Shown here piece after piece: positions 24,574 through 39,635 of a stretch of DNA of 64,000 bases. Both the position numbers and the translations under genes were made by a program. The notes beneath the pieces are model-generated. The model worked only from the letters and a program-made list of their open reading frames with translations. It did no database searches and had not been told where the DNA came from. The DNA comes from Salinarimonas sp046292825. Its GTDB lineage: Bacteria; Pseudomonadota; Alphaproteobacteria; Rhizobiales; Beijerinckiaceae. How positions within the stretch are numbered: the stretch's first letter is position 1; the number at the start of each line of letters is the position of its first letter. Location of the stretch: contig NZ_JBKBQG010000023.1 in the NCBI RefSeq assembly GCF_046292825.1, forward strand, positions 1-64,000, in the 5' to 3' direction.

Positions 24574-25621
24574 CGGACTCGATCCCGAAGCGTTCGGCGA
24601 TCGCGCGCTGCGCATCCGCGTGGCCGGCCGGGTCGACGAGTGCGGTCTCGAGCGCGCGCACGCAGCCTGCCGCGTCGCCGGCGTCGAAGAGGTGCGATTC
24701 GGGCAAGCCGATGAGGGGGACGTCGCCGACGCGGCTCGCCACGACGGGCTTCCCCATGGCGGCCGCCTCGATCACCGTCATCGGAAAGGCCTCGCCGAAG
24801 GACGGCAGGACGATCGCGTCGCACGCCGCGTAAACGCGCTCGATGTCCGGCTGGGCTTCGAGGAGGGTCGCGTGCTCCAGAAGACCCGCCGCGGCGAGGC
24901 GCTCGCGCAACCTCGGCGCCGTGCACGAGCGGCCGACGAAGACGAGGTGGAGCGTCTCTCGCAGCCGAGCGTCCGCGGCGACCGCGTCGACCAGGAATTC
25001 GTGCCCCTTGCCCGCTTCGAACCGCGCCACCATGCCGAGCACGCGGCGCCCTGGAGCAGGCGCGATCCGCGGGTCCGGCAGCGCGGCTGCGGGCGAGAAG
25101 CGAGCGAGATCCACCCCGTTCGGCACGACGATGCCGCGTTCTGACGCGTAGCCCTGCGCCTCGTGCAGTCGCCGCGCGGCCTGCGAGACGTACACGATCG
25201 CGCTCGGGACGATCCGCGACAGGACGGCGCAGCCGCGGTTCACGAGCCGTGTCGTCGCCTTCGCCTCGCCGGGAACGAGATGGGTGTTGTGGATCGACCA
25301 GACGATCCGCGCGCCGGATCCGAGGGCGAGCACGGATGCGAGATTGGCATGATACATCCATGCGTGCACGACCCGAGGCCGCACCTGCCGGACGATCCTC
25401 CGAACGTGACGCACCAGCGCCGGATCGAGCCGCCCGCGCCGGCTCGGGCCGGCATGGAAGCGCTCTTCGTCGACGCGGAAGAACGGCTCGGCCGCCATCA
25501 TCGTGCAGACGTGGTGGTCGATCTCGTCCCCGCCGTCGCGCACGAGGTTCGCCAGCATCGCCTCGGCGCCGCCTTGCTCCAGGCTGGTCACGAGGTGGAG
25601 GACGCGGATCGGCTCGCTCAT
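24506..25621 (-). CDS. GT4 glycosyltransferase
   Basis: The product has 371 residues. The start motif is VLHLVTSLEQGGAEAMLANL, and the donor-site half contains RRVLGMVARFEAGKGHEFLV and LPSFGEAFPMTVIEAAAMG with the EX7E-type Glu pair. It belongs with the paralogue at 23194 but runs on the opposite strand, and the two 3' ends overlap by 68 bases. Its start overlaps the stop of the upstream glycosyltransferase gene by ATGA. Confidence 0.91.
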   Translation of the reverse strand: MSEPIRVLHLVTSLEQGGAEAMLANLVRDGGDEIDHHVCTMMAAEPFFRVDEERFHAGPSRRGRLDPALVRHVRRIVRQVRPRVVHAWMYHANLASVLALGSGARIVWSIHNTHLVPGEAKATTRLVNRGCAVLSRIVPSAIVYVSQAARRLHEAQGYASERGIVVPNGVDLARFSPAAALPDPRIAPAPGRRVLGMVARFEAGKGHEFLVDAVAADARLRETLHLVFVGRSCTAPRLRERLAAAGLLEHATLLEAQPDIERVYAACDAIVLPSFGEAFPMTVIEAAAMGKPVVASRVGDVPLIGLPESHLFDAGDAAGCVRALETALVDPAGHADAQRAIAERFGIESVRRRYAALYRRIAEGSAGRPAS

Positions 25622-26826
25622 GGTGCCGCGCGCGCCTCTCCGGGCCGGGGAGCGCCGACCGGCACTGCCGCCGGCCGAATCTTCTCGTAGGCGGAGAGGA
25701 GGCGCTCCGTCACGACCGCACTGGTGAACCCCTCGAGGATGCGCGCGCGCCCCCGCTCGCCCATGCGCCGACGCAGATCCTCGGAGGCGACGAGACGCTC
25801 GAGCGCTCGGGCGAGGGCCTCGGGATCCTCCGGCGGCACCACGAAGCCTTCGATCCCGTCGCGTATCACGTGACGGCAACCGGGCACGTCGGTGACGACG
25901 AGCGGCTTGCCGCAGGCCGCCGCTTCGAGAACGCTGCGCGGCATGCCCTCTCGGCTTCGAGCGGCGAGAACGGCGATGTCGCATGCATTCCAAGCGCGCG
26001 CGGCGTCGTCCGTCCGACCGTGCCAGACGACGCCCTCGCCGGCGCAGATGGCGTTCAGCACGCCCTCGTCGAGCGCCTCCGGATTGCCGGGGTCGATGTC
26101 GCCGTAGAGGTGCAGTTCCACCGCCAGGCCGCGGGCGCGCAGGAGCGCATGAGCCTCGGCGAGGACGTCGATCCCCTTGGAGCGGATCATGCGGGCGAGG
26201 CAGCCGATCACGATCGGTCCGTCGGCACGGCGCGAGGTCGGGCGGTATTCCTCCGGGTCGATGCCCGCGCCCGGCAAGAGCCGCGCTTCGGAGAGCGGCA
26301 GCCCCGCGCGTGCGAGGTCGGCGAGATCGTCCTCGTTCTCCGCGAGCGCGATCCAAGGCCGCTTTCGCATCGCCATGCGAACCGCGCCCATCGAGATCCG
26401 GCGTGCGAGGCGGATGCGGGGCGCGTCGGAGATGAAGAGGTGGCCGAGACCCGTGAAATGAAACGCGAGCGGGCGCCCGGGCAGCATCAAGGCCGCGAGC
26501 GAGCCGATGACGATCGGCTTCATCGCGACGAGGTGCAGCGCCTCGAGGCGACGCTCGCGTGCGATCGCCGCGAGCCGCCGCGCCGTCGCGAGCTGGTCCG
26601 CGACGCCGAGCGAGCGACGCCCCCAATCGAGATCGACGACCTCCACCCCCAAGGCGGCGAGCTCGCGGCTGCGCTCCGACAGACGCGCGATCACGGTCGT
26701 CTGGCGCGCCACCGAGCCGAGCGCGGCGATCAGCGGTTTGAAATGCGAGAGCGCGAACCAGTCCTCCGTGATGCACAGCCCGATCCGCTCGAAACGGCGG
26801 GTCGTGCCCGCGGGGCCGCGCTCCAT
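25618..26826 (-). CDS. GT4 glycosyltransferase (capsule/exopolysaccharide type)
   Basis: The product has 402 residues. The N-terminal domain has TEDWFALSHFKPLIAALGSV and the C-terminal domain IVIGCLARMIRSKGIDVLAE followed by ARSREGMPRSVLEAAACGKP. The overall layout resembles the GT4 enzymes that transfer a bacillosamine- or fucosamine-type first sugar near a CapD/FlaA1-like dehydratase. The adjacent long SDR gene, three bases upstream, fits that idea, which is inference. It is coupled by ATGA to the following GT4. Confidence 0.89.
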   Translation of the reverse strand: MERGPAGTTRRFERIGLCITEDWFALSHFKPLIAALGSVARQTTVIARLSERSRELAALGVEVVDLDWGRRSLGVADQLATARRLAAIARERRLEALHLVAMKPIVIGSLAALMLPGRPLAFHFTGLGHLFISDAPRIRLARRISMGAVRMAMRKRPWIALAENEDDLADLARAGLPLSEARLLPGAGIDPEEYRPTSRRADGPIVIGCLARMIRSKGIDVLAEAHALLRARGLAVELHLYGDIDPGNPEALDEGVLNAICAGEGVVWHGRTDDAARAWNACDIAVLAARSREGMPRSVLEAAACGKPLVVTDVPGCRHVIRDGIEGFVVPPEDPEALARALERLVASEDLRRRMGERGRARILEGFTSAVVTERLLSAYEKIRPAAVPVGAPRPGEARAAP

Positions 26827-26829
26827 GTC

Positions 26830-28773
26830 TCAGCTCCCCCCGAGCTCGCGCCGAGCACCGCCGCGAAGGGAGACCACGTTCGCCGAAGGCCGCTCCGCCT
26901 CCGGGACCGCGCGCGGCGCGACGAGCTGCAGCTCGCCCCTGACGGCGTCGTCGCGACCGTCTCGCGCGGCCTGTTCGAGACGCTCCAGCAAGGCGGTGAT
27001 CGTCGCGAGATCCATCAGGCGAGCCGTTGCGACGAAGACGCCGTCCGCGCCGGACGGAACGGTGGTCTCGTCCTTTTCGAAGAGTTCCTCGAACAGCTTT
27101 TCGCCCGGGCGCAGACCCGTATAGACGATCGGGATGTCGATCTCCGGCCGCTTCCCCGACAAGGCGATCATCGTCCGCGCGAGATCGACGATGCGCACCG
27201 GCTCGCCCATGTCGAGGACGGAGATGCGACCGCGCTGATGCGGGCTCGAAACGCCGCCGGCGGCCGCCTGGAGAACGAGCTCGACGGCCTCGCCGACGGT
27301 CATGAAATAGCGGCGCATCTCGGGATCCGTCACCGTGACGGGACCGCCGGTCTCGATCTGGCGCCTGAACAGCGGCACCACGGAGCCGGTCGAGCCCAGC
27401 ACGTTCCCGAAGCGGACCGTCACGAAGCGCGTGCGCACGCCCGACACGTCGAGCGCCTGACAATAGGCCTCCGCCGCACGCTTGGTCGCGCCCATCACGC
27501 TGGTCGGCCGGATGGCCTTGTCGGTCGAGATCAGCACGACGGCGTCGACGCCGGTCGCCACGGCGGCGTCCGCGACGTTGCGCGTCCCGATGACGTTCGT
27601 CATCGCCCCCTCGCAGGGATTGGCCTCGACGAGCGGCACGTGCTTCAAGGCCGCCGCATGGAAGACGAGGGCCGGTCGCTCCGCGGCGAGGAGCCGCTCG
27701 ATGCGGGATCTCTCGCGAACGTCGCCGATGACCGCGCGTCTGGGGAGATCGGGAGCCTCCTCGGCAAGCGCGCGATCGATGCGATAGAGCGCGTATTCGG
27801 AGCTGTCCACGAGCACGAGACGCGCCGGCGCGAGGCGGGCGATCTGCAGGACGAGTTCGGAGCCGATCGAGCCGCCGGCGCCCGTGACGAGGACATGCCG
27901 CCCGGCGATCATCGCGCGGATGTTCTCGAGATCGAGCCGAACCGGCGGGCGCCCGAGCAGGTCCTCCAGCGTCAGCGCGGCGAGGTCCGGATCGTCGTCG
28001 GTCAGAGGCTTGGGGGCGACGCGCCGCAGCGGGAGACCCAGCCGCGCCGCGCTCGCCAGGAGATTCTGCATCCGCTCCCGATCGGCCGTCGGCGCGGCGA
28101 AGATCGCGGCGTCGATGGTCACGCCGGCCCGTGCGAGCCGCGCGACGATGTCCTCGAGCTCGGAGACGTCCCCGACGATCGGCACGCCGCGCACGTTGCG
28201 CCCGCGCTTCTGCGAGGTGTAGTCGATGATCCCCCGCACCCGATACCGGCGGGATCCCTCCAGACCATAGGTGCGGATGACGCGGTCGGCTTCGCTCGCG
28301 CTGCCCACGATCAGCACGTTCTCGCACCCGTCGGGATGGAGGTCGCGCGGGCGGACATGGGCGAGGCCCCCGTCCTTCAAGGCGCGATAGACGAGCCGCG
28401 GCGCGCCAACGAGGACGATCATCACGAACCAGGCGATCACCGGCGAGGTGCGCGGAAAGCCCTCGAGGCGGTTGACCAGGAAGAGCAGCGCCATGAAGGC
28501 GACGACGGTGACCGTCGCCGCAAGCACGATCGCGCGCAGATCGGTGATCGACGCGAACCGCCACATGCCGCGGCCGAGCCCGAACGCCCTGAAGACGATG
28601 GCGGCGATCGCCATGAACCCGAAGACCCAGGTCGCGATCACCTCGGTCTGCGGCAATTCCTCCACGCCGTAACGCGCGACGAGCGCCACGAGCAGCGCGA
28701 GCCCGGCCATCAGCGTGTCGTGCGCGCTCGCGAGGAGACGCTTCCAGGAGAAGAGCGAGCGGATGACGGGCAT
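26830..28773 (-). CDS. Membrane-bound NDP-sugar dehydratase/epimerase (CapD/WbpM/FlaA1 long form)
   Basis: The product has 647 residues. About four N-terminal membrane helices (from ASAHDTLMAGLALLVALVAR onward) precede a CoA-binding-like domain and the extended SDR domain with VTGAGGSIGSEL near residue 296. The catalytic segment reads MGATKRAAE near 425-433, with Met in place of the Tyr of YxxxK, as in the WbpM/FlaA1 long subfamily. Such enzymes convert UDP-GlcNAc to a 4-keto-6-deoxy sugar. The start is the ATG 15 codons inside the longer frame. It is in one run with the three downstream glycosyltransferase genes. Confidence 0.93.
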   Translation of the reverse strand: MPVIRSLFSWKRLLASAHDTLMAGLALLVALVARYGVEELPQTEVIATWVFGFMAIAAIVFRAFGLGRGMWRFASITDLRAIVLAATVTVVAFMALLFLVNRLEGFPRTSPVIAWFVMIVLVGAPRLVYRALKDGGLAHVRPRDLHPDGCENVLIVGSASEADRVIRTYGLEGSRRYRVRGIIDYTSQKRGRNVRGVPIVGDVSELEDIVARLARAGVTIDAAIFAAPTADRERMQNLLASAARLGLPLRRVAPKPLTDDDPDLAALTLEDLLGRPPVRLDLENIRAMIAGRHVLVTGAGGSIGSELVLQIARLAPARLVLVDSSEYALYRIDRALAEEAPDLPRRAVIGDVRERSRIERLLAAERPALVFHAAALKHVPLVEANPCEGAMTNVIGTRNVADAAVATGVDAVVLISTDKAIRPTSVMGATKRAAEAYCQALDVSGVRTRFVTVRFGNVLGSTGSVVPLFRRQIETGGPVTVTDPEMRRYFMTVGEAVELVLQAAAGGVSSPHQRGRISVLDMGEPVRIVDLARTMIALSGKRPEIDIPIVYTGLRPGEKLFEELFEKDETTVPSGADGVFVATARLMDLATITALLERLEQAARDGRDDAVRGELQLVAPRAVPEAERPSANVVSLRGGARRELGGS

Positions 28774-28876
28774 GCGACACGGTTTCGTTGGGCATCGCGC
28801 GGCTGCGCGGCGGATCATCCGCTATCACGTGAGGGGAGGAGAGGCAATTTTCGGCGGGCGAGGGGATCGCCCGCGC

Positions 28877-28966
28877 TCATCGTCTCGCATCGGCCATGGC
28901 GGCGATCAGCTCCGGACCGAGCCCGATCCGCCAGTGGAGCGGGTCCCACCACAGCGTGTCGTCCCG
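28877..28966 (-). pseudogene. Possible C-terminal gene relic after the phosphomannomutase stop codon
   Basis: Directly after the mutase TGA, the same frame stays open for 29 codons and ends at another TGA. The translation includes TLWWDPLHWRIGLGPELIAA, whose WWDPLHW and short helical end resemble the C-terminus of SGNH/GDSL-like proteins of glycan loci. No ATG or other start lies in it before the Trp-rich part, and no upstream portion is left. A chance frame is possible. An eight-base-pair GC hairpin (28854-28874) follows it. Confidence 0.35.
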
Positions 28967-30466
28967 TCAGATCGTCTGATTGTAGGCCCCCACCTCCGCG
29001 TTCTCCCGCAACACCCCGTCGAGGCTCGCGAACATCGCCCGCATGCGCGCCTCCGAGACCGGGCTCTCGACCACGACGACGAGCTCGGGCTTGTTGGAGG
29101 AGGCGCGCACGAGGCCCCAGGTGCCGTCCTCGAGCGTGACGCGCACGCCGTTGACGGTGACGACGTCGACGATGGCCGCGTCGGCGAGGGGCGCGCCTGC
29201 GGCCCGGAGCGCCTCGATGCGCGCGGTGACCCGGGCGACGACGTCGTATTTCACCTCGTCGGCGCATTTCGGGGACATCGTCGGCGTGCCCCAGGTCTTC
29301 GGGACCGCCGCGTAGAGGTCGCTCATCGTGCGCGCGGGATTGCGGTCGAGCATCTCGAGGATCGCGATCGCGGTGAGGAGCCCGTCGTCGTAGCCCCGGC
29401 CGATCGGCGGGCCGAAGAAGAAATGCCCAGACTTCTCGAAACCCGCGAGCGCGGACAGCTCTGCCACCCGTGCCTTGATGTAGCTGTGGCCGGTCTTCCA
29501 ATAGTCGGTCGTGGCGCCGAGGCGCTGCAGCTCCGGGTCCGAGGCGAACAGGCCCGTCGACTTCACGTCGACGACGAACCGCGCGTTCGGGTGGCGCGCC
29601 GCGAGGTCGCGGGCGAGCATCACGCCGATCTTGTCGGCGAAGATCTCGGCGCCCGCCTCGTCGACGACGCCGCAGCGATCCCCGTCCCCGTCGAAGCCGA
29701 GCCCGAGATCGGCACCCGTCCTGCGCACCTCGTCCGCGAGCGCGTGGAGCATTTCCAGGTCTTCCGGGTTGGGGTTGTAGCGCGGGAAGGTGTGGTCGAG
29801 ATCGCAATCGAGCGGGATCACCTCGACCCCGAGCCGCTCGAGCAGACGCGGGGCGAAGGCGCCGGCCGTGCCGTTGCCGCAGGCGGCGACCACCTTCAGC
29901 TTCCGAGAGAGCGAGCGACCGCGCGCGAGATCCTCGAGATAGGTCTCTCCGAAGCCGTCCACGTACTCGTAGGCGCCGCCCGCTCGCGCGCGGCCCTCCC
30001 CGGCGAGCACGATCTCCTTGAGCCGGCTCATCTGGGCGGGGCCGAAGGTGAGCGGGCGGGCCATGCCCATCTTCACGCCCGTCCAGCCATTGTCGTTGTG
30101 CGAGGCGGTGACCATCGCGACGCAGGGGCAATCGAGCGCGAACTGGCCGAAATAGGCCATCGGCGAGAGCGCGAGGCCGATATCCACCACCTCCATCCCG
30201 CCCGCCATCAGGCCCGCGACCAAAGCGAGCTTGATCGAGGCCGAATAGGCGCGGAAATCGTGGCCTACCACGATCCGCGGGGCGACCCCCGCCTCGTGGA
30301 CGAGGGTCGCAAGCCCGAGCCCGAGCGCCTGCACGCCCATCAGGTTCAGCTCCGAGCCGAACAGCCAGCGCGCGTCGTATTCGCGAAAACCGGTCGGCTT
30401 GACGAGCGGCAGCGTCTCGTAGGCGAGCGTGTTCGGCGCGAGCGCCGCGTGGGGCTTGGGGAGCAT
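28967..30466 (-). CDS. Phosphomannomutase/phosphoglucomutase (alpha-D-phosphohexomutase family)
   Basis: The product has 499 residues. It interconverts the 6- and 1-phosphates of mannose or glucose, feeding GDP-mannose and UDP-glucose synthesis. The phosphoserine loop is MVTASHNDNGW (Ser in TASHN), the magnesium loop is LGFDGDGDRCG, and the sugar-binding loop is GFEKSGHFFF. The C-terminus VGAYNQTI is like the natural end of this enzyme in related bacteria. The open frame extends upstream, but only the used ATG is supported. It lies just upstream of the dehydratase gene in the same direction, at the edge of the polysaccharide region. Confidence 0.94.
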   Translation of the reverse strand: MLPKPHAALAPNTLAYETLPLVKPTGFREYDARWLFGSELNLMGVQALGLGLATLVHEAGVAPRIVVGHDFRAYSASIKLALVAGLMAGGMEVVDIGLALSPMAYFGQFALDCPCVAMVTASHNDNGWTGVKMGMARPLTFGPAQMSRLKEIVLAGEGRARAGGAYEYVDGFGETYLEDLARGRSLSRKLKVVAACGNGTAGAFAPRLLERLGVEVIPLDCDLDHTFPRYNPNPEDLEMLHALADEVRRTGADLGLGFDGDGDRCGVVDEAGAEIFADKIGVMLARDLAARHPNARFVVDVKSTGLFASDPELQRLGATTDYWKTGHSYIKARVAELSALAGFEKSGHFFFGPPIGRGYDDGLLTAIAILEMLDRNPARTMSDLYAAVPKTWGTPTMSPKCADEVKYDVVARVTARIEALRAAGAPLADAAIVDVVTVNGVRVTLEDGTWGLVRASSNKPELVVVVESPVSEARMRAMFASLDGVLRENAEVGAYNQTI

Positions 30467-30645
30467 CGTGCGTCTCGGCTTCTCGTCGGACACGTCCTCG
30501 GAGCCGGACCCGACCTCGATCGGCTCGAACGGGATCTTGCCGGAATTGCCGTCGCGGTGGAAGGCGCCGGGCGCGACGAAGGTCGACCCCGGGAAGGGAT
30601 GCGCGGCATCCGAACGCGCGGCGAGCGCCCGCTCCGCGCGTTCGC

Positions 30646-30912
30646 TCAGCCGCCGCGGCGCGCGGCGAGGTTCTTCGAGACGATCGCCACGATGATGAGG
30701 AGGAAGGCGGCGAGCCGCAGGAGATAGACCCAGCTCTGCTCCTCGCGCGGAAGGCCGAAGAGCGCCACGATCGCGTGGTTCGCCGCGAGCAGCCAGAAGG
30801 CGGCGGCGAAGGCGAGGAAGAGGCGGTCGCGGCTGCGGCTCCAGAATCGTGCGAAGAACAGCCCGACGACGAAGAAGCCCATGCTGATCAGGCCGGCGGT
30901 GAAATCGAACAT
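30646..30912 (-). CDS. DUF5985 membrane protein, first of a pair
   Basis: The protein has 88 residues and three hydrophobic helices (about 3-22, 30-50 and 63-82). The SRSRDRLFLAFAAAFWLLA segment after helix one is characteristic of DUF5985, a small membrane family without a known role. It is preceded by a second member 12 bases away and by a winged-helix-like gene, all on the minus strand. The three look like one operon facing away from the hybrid-kinase gene. Confidence 0.86.
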   Translation of the reverse strand: MFDFTAGLISMGFFVVGLFFARFWSRSRDRLFLAFAAAFWLLAANHAIVALFGLPREEQSWVYLLRLAAFLLIIVAIVSKNLAARRGG

Positions 30913-30924
30913 CGCGCGCTCCGC

Positions 30925-31185
30925 CTATTCGCTTTCCCAGATGAGCCCGAACAGCAAGACCCCCGCCGCGGCGAGCGCCGCGAGATGGCGCAGCGCGACG
31001 AGACCGAAGCCGGGCAGGACGATCAGGTCGACGACGACGAGGAGATTGTTGAGCGCCAGGAATCCGAAGGCGACGGCGCTCCACAGGAGGAGCCGCGTCC
31101 TGTTCTCGAGATAGCTGCGCATCAGGAGCCAGGCGCAGACGGCGCTGGTGGCGAGGCAGAGCAGGTAGACGATCTCGAGCAGCAT
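30925..31185 (-). CDS. DUF5985 membrane protein, second of a pair
   Basis: The protein has 86 residues with three hydrophobic helices, including LLEIVYLLCLATSAVCAWLL at the start and LAALAAAGVLLFGLIWESE at the end. The loop between the first two helices, SYLENRTRLLLWSAVAFGFL, aligns with the paralogue downstream, so the pair arose by duplication. Its start overlaps the stop codon of the upstream gene (TGATG), which predicts coupled translation. Confidence 0.84.
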   Translation of the reverse strand: MLLEIVYLLCLATSAVCAWLLMRSYLENRTRLLLWSAVAFGFLALNNLLVVVDLIVLPGFGLVALRHLAALAAAGVLLFGLIWESE

Positions 31186-31553
31186 CAATCGCGCCTCAGC
31201 TTGAACGCGTCCGAGAAGGTCTGGAGCTTGTCCCCCGGAGCCGAGTGGATCGCGCGGATCACGCTGCTCGGCTTCTGCGCGTAGATGGTCTCCAGCTTGG
31301 CCGCCAGCAGATCGAGGAGCGGCGCGCTCGGCGCGTATTGCAGCCTGTCGCCGTCCACCGCGATCAGCCCGGCTTCGAGGAGGCCCGTGGCGCCCTGCGA
31401 CACCACCGATTCGCTGCCGCGCAGCTCGCGCACCAGCTCGTCCGGCCCCCAGCTGCGATGGCTGTTCCGCCTCAGATACAGGAGCATCTCCAGCATCCAG
31501 ACGGACTTGATCGAGCTCTGGATAAAGGAATGCAGGTCCTCGTCGATGATCAA
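31185..31553 (-). CDS. Winged-helix-like small protein, first gene of the DUF5985 operon
   Basis: The protein has 122 residues, all helical apart from a short beta pair (DGDRLQYAP). The order of a helical bundle, then WGPDELVRELRGSESVVSQGA as a candidate helix-turn-helix and the beta wing, suggests a winged-helix DNA-binding protein or a domain of similar shape. No family name could be assigned. It is divergent from the hybrid kinase, with a 196-base shared upstream region, and is coupled to the DUF5985 gene. Its role may be local regulation, which is inference. Confidence 0.72.
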   Translation of the reverse strand: MIIDEDLHSFIQSSIKSVWMLEMLLYLRRNSHRSWGPDELVRELRGSESVVSQGATGLLEAGLIAVDGDRLQYAPSAPLLDLLAAKLETIYAQKPSSVIRAIHSAPGDKLQTFSDAFKLRRD

Positions 31554-31648
31554 CGCTCCGCCGTCGGCTGCCCGAAAACGGGCGGAAACTATCCCACAGC
31601 GGCAGTCTGTGCAATCGACGCAGCCGAATAAATTCTTGGTGACTCAAC

Positions 31649-31673
31649 GGAACTAACGCTCCGCCGATGCGTT
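31649..31673 (+). promoter_or_regulatory. EcfG-type general-stress promoter upstream of the poly-HAMP kinase
   Basis: GGAAC is followed after exactly 16 bases by CGTT, matching the alphaproteobacterial EcfG consensus (GGAAC, 16-17 bases, CGTT) in both core elements. It lies on the strand of the kinase gene, 77 bases before its ATG. No similar element faces the DUF5985 operon. It predicts induction of the kinase operon by the general stress response. Confidence 0.65.
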
Positions 31674-31749
31674 TTCCAAGGCCCGATTGCGTGCTCGGGC
31701 GCTCGTGAGTAGAGCCGCGATCGCGGCGACGTGTGTTCGAGGGGGCGAC

Positions 31750-37580
<5,831 letters not shown>

Positions 37581-37584
<4 letters not shown>

Positions 37585-39635
37585 GCACGCATCCCGCGAC
37601 GACGGACGCGTCCCAGGACGCGCCGATCCCGGCGAAGATCCTCATCGCCGACGACGACCAGCGCAACCTGCTCGCGGCCGAGGAGATCCTGCGCGAGCCG
37701 GGCATCGAGATCGTGCTCGCGCGCTCGGGCGCGGAGGTGCTGCGGCACGTGCTCACCGAGGATTTCGCGGCGATCCTGCTCGACGTGCAGATGCCGGGCA
37801 TGGACGGCTACGAGGTCGCCTCGATGGTGCGCGCGCGGCCGCGCTCCTCGTGCATCCCGATCATCTTCCTCACCGCCTACAACAAGGACGACATCCACGT
37901 CTTCCGCGGCTATTCCGCCGGCGCGGTGGATTACGTCTTCAAGCCGATCGAGCCGTTGATCATCAAGTCGAAGGTCGGCGTGTTCGTCGAGCTCTACCGC
38001 AAGGGCGAGGAGATCCGCCGCCAGGCCGAGCACGAGCGCGCCCTGCTCCTCGAGAATCTGCGCGTGCGCAGCGAGAAGCTCGAGGCCGAGCGGCGGCTGC
38101 GTCGGCGCGAGGAGCAGCAGTCGCGGGTGCTCGAGAACCTGCCGATCGCCCTCTACACCTCGACCTCGGAGGGAGCGGACCGGCGCCTGGGCTTCGTCAA
38201 CCCGAACGTCGAGCGGATCACCGGATACCCTCCCGCGCGCTTCGAGGAGGAGGGTTTCTGGGCGCAGCGCCTGCACCCGGACGATCGCGAGCGGGTGCTG
38301 CGCGCGCTCGCCGAGCTGCCGCGGCAGGGTCTCGCGACGCTCGAATATCGCTGGCGCTGCGCGGACGAATCCTATCGCGACATCATCGACCAATGCGTCC
38401 ACGCGGACGGCCCCGCCGACGCTCCCGCGGGGATGGGGCTCTGGTTCGACGAGACCGATCGCAAGCGCCTCGAACAGCAGCTCCTGCACGCGAGCAAGCT
38501 CGAGGCGGTGGGCCGCCTCACGGGAGGGATCGCGCACGACTTCAACAACATGCTCGCCGTCGTCGTGGGCAGCCTCGACCTGCTGCGGCGCAAGCCGGGC
38601 GACGAGAAGGCGCAGAAGCGGATCACGCTCGCGATGGAAGCGGCGACCCGCTGCGCCAATCTGACGAAGCGGCTGATGCTGTTCTCGCGGCGCCAGCACC
38701 TCGAATCGACGCTCCTCGACCCGAGCGCCCTCGCCCGCGGGCTCGTCGACATGCTCCAGCGGACGATCGGCGACAATGTCGAACTCGGCATCGCCGCCCC
38801 CGACGCGATCTGGCCCGTTCTCGTCGACCGCGCCCAGCTCGAGGCCGCGTTGATGAACCTCGCGGTCAATGCGCGCGACGCGATGCAAGGGGGCGGGACC
38901 CTGACGATCGCGCTCCACAACCTCGCGGCCGACGCGCCGCGCCCGGACGGGGCGCCTGCGGGCGAGTGCGTGGAGATCGCCGTCTCCGACACCGGCTCAG
39001 GGATCCCCGCCGCCCTCCTCGACCGCGTCTTCGAGCCCTTCTTCACCACCAAGGAGGCGGGTCGGGGAACGGGGCTCGGCCTGTCGATGATCTACGGCTT
39101 CATCAAGCAGTCGGGCGGTCACGTCGCGATCGAGAGCGTCGAGGGTCGCGGCACGACCGTGCGCATCCTGCTGCCGCGGGGCGACGGCGAGGTCGAAGCC
39201 GGCTCGGCCCGGCCGGACGCCCTCGTCGAGCCGATCGCCGAGACGGCCCGCGTGCTCGTGGTGGAGGACGACGAGGACGTGCGCCAGATCGCGGTGGCGG
39301 AGCTCTCCGAGATCGGCCTGTCCACCTGCGAGGCCCGCGACGCCGCGCACGCGATCGACCTGCTCGCGTCGGGCGAGGAGGTCGATCTCGTGTTCAGCGA
39401 CGTCAGCATGCCCGGCGAGATGACCGGCATCGACCTCGCCCGCGAGGTGGGACGGCGCTGGCCGGACCTGCCGGTGCTCCTCACCTCGGGCTACGCCGCC
39501 GCCGAGACGGTCGAGGGGCACGCCGACGTGCTCCAGAAGCCGTATCGGCTCGGCGACCTGCGCGATCGGGTGGCCGCCCTCATCGCCGAGCGGCGGGCGG
39601 CGCAGAGCCCGCGCCGCCGCCGCGCGGGGGCGTGA
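37581..39635 (+). CDS. Hybrid kinase: REC-PAS-HisKA-HATPase-REC
   Basis: The protein has 684 residues. An N-terminal receiver has Asp68 in ILLDVQMPG and the typical FKPIEP. It is followed by a coiled linker, a PAS domain (about 185-300, NPNVERITGYPPARFEEEGF), and the kinase core with His319 in GGIAHDFNNML. The ATPase has GRGTGLGLSMIYGFIKQSGG, and the C-terminal receiver has Asp607 in FSDVSMPG. It is coupled by ATGA to the poly-HAMP kinase, so it is a probable phosphorelay partner: its N-terminal receiver could take phosphate from the upstream kinase. The 3' end overlaps the convergent RND permease gene by 145 bases. Confidence 0.92.

Noticed and set aside
8844..30466. Considered as an integrated mobile island at tRNA-Glu
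   Set aside because: No integrase, transposase or second copy of the tRNA 3' end was found. Codon use stays GC-rich throughout. Kept only as a low-interest positional remark.
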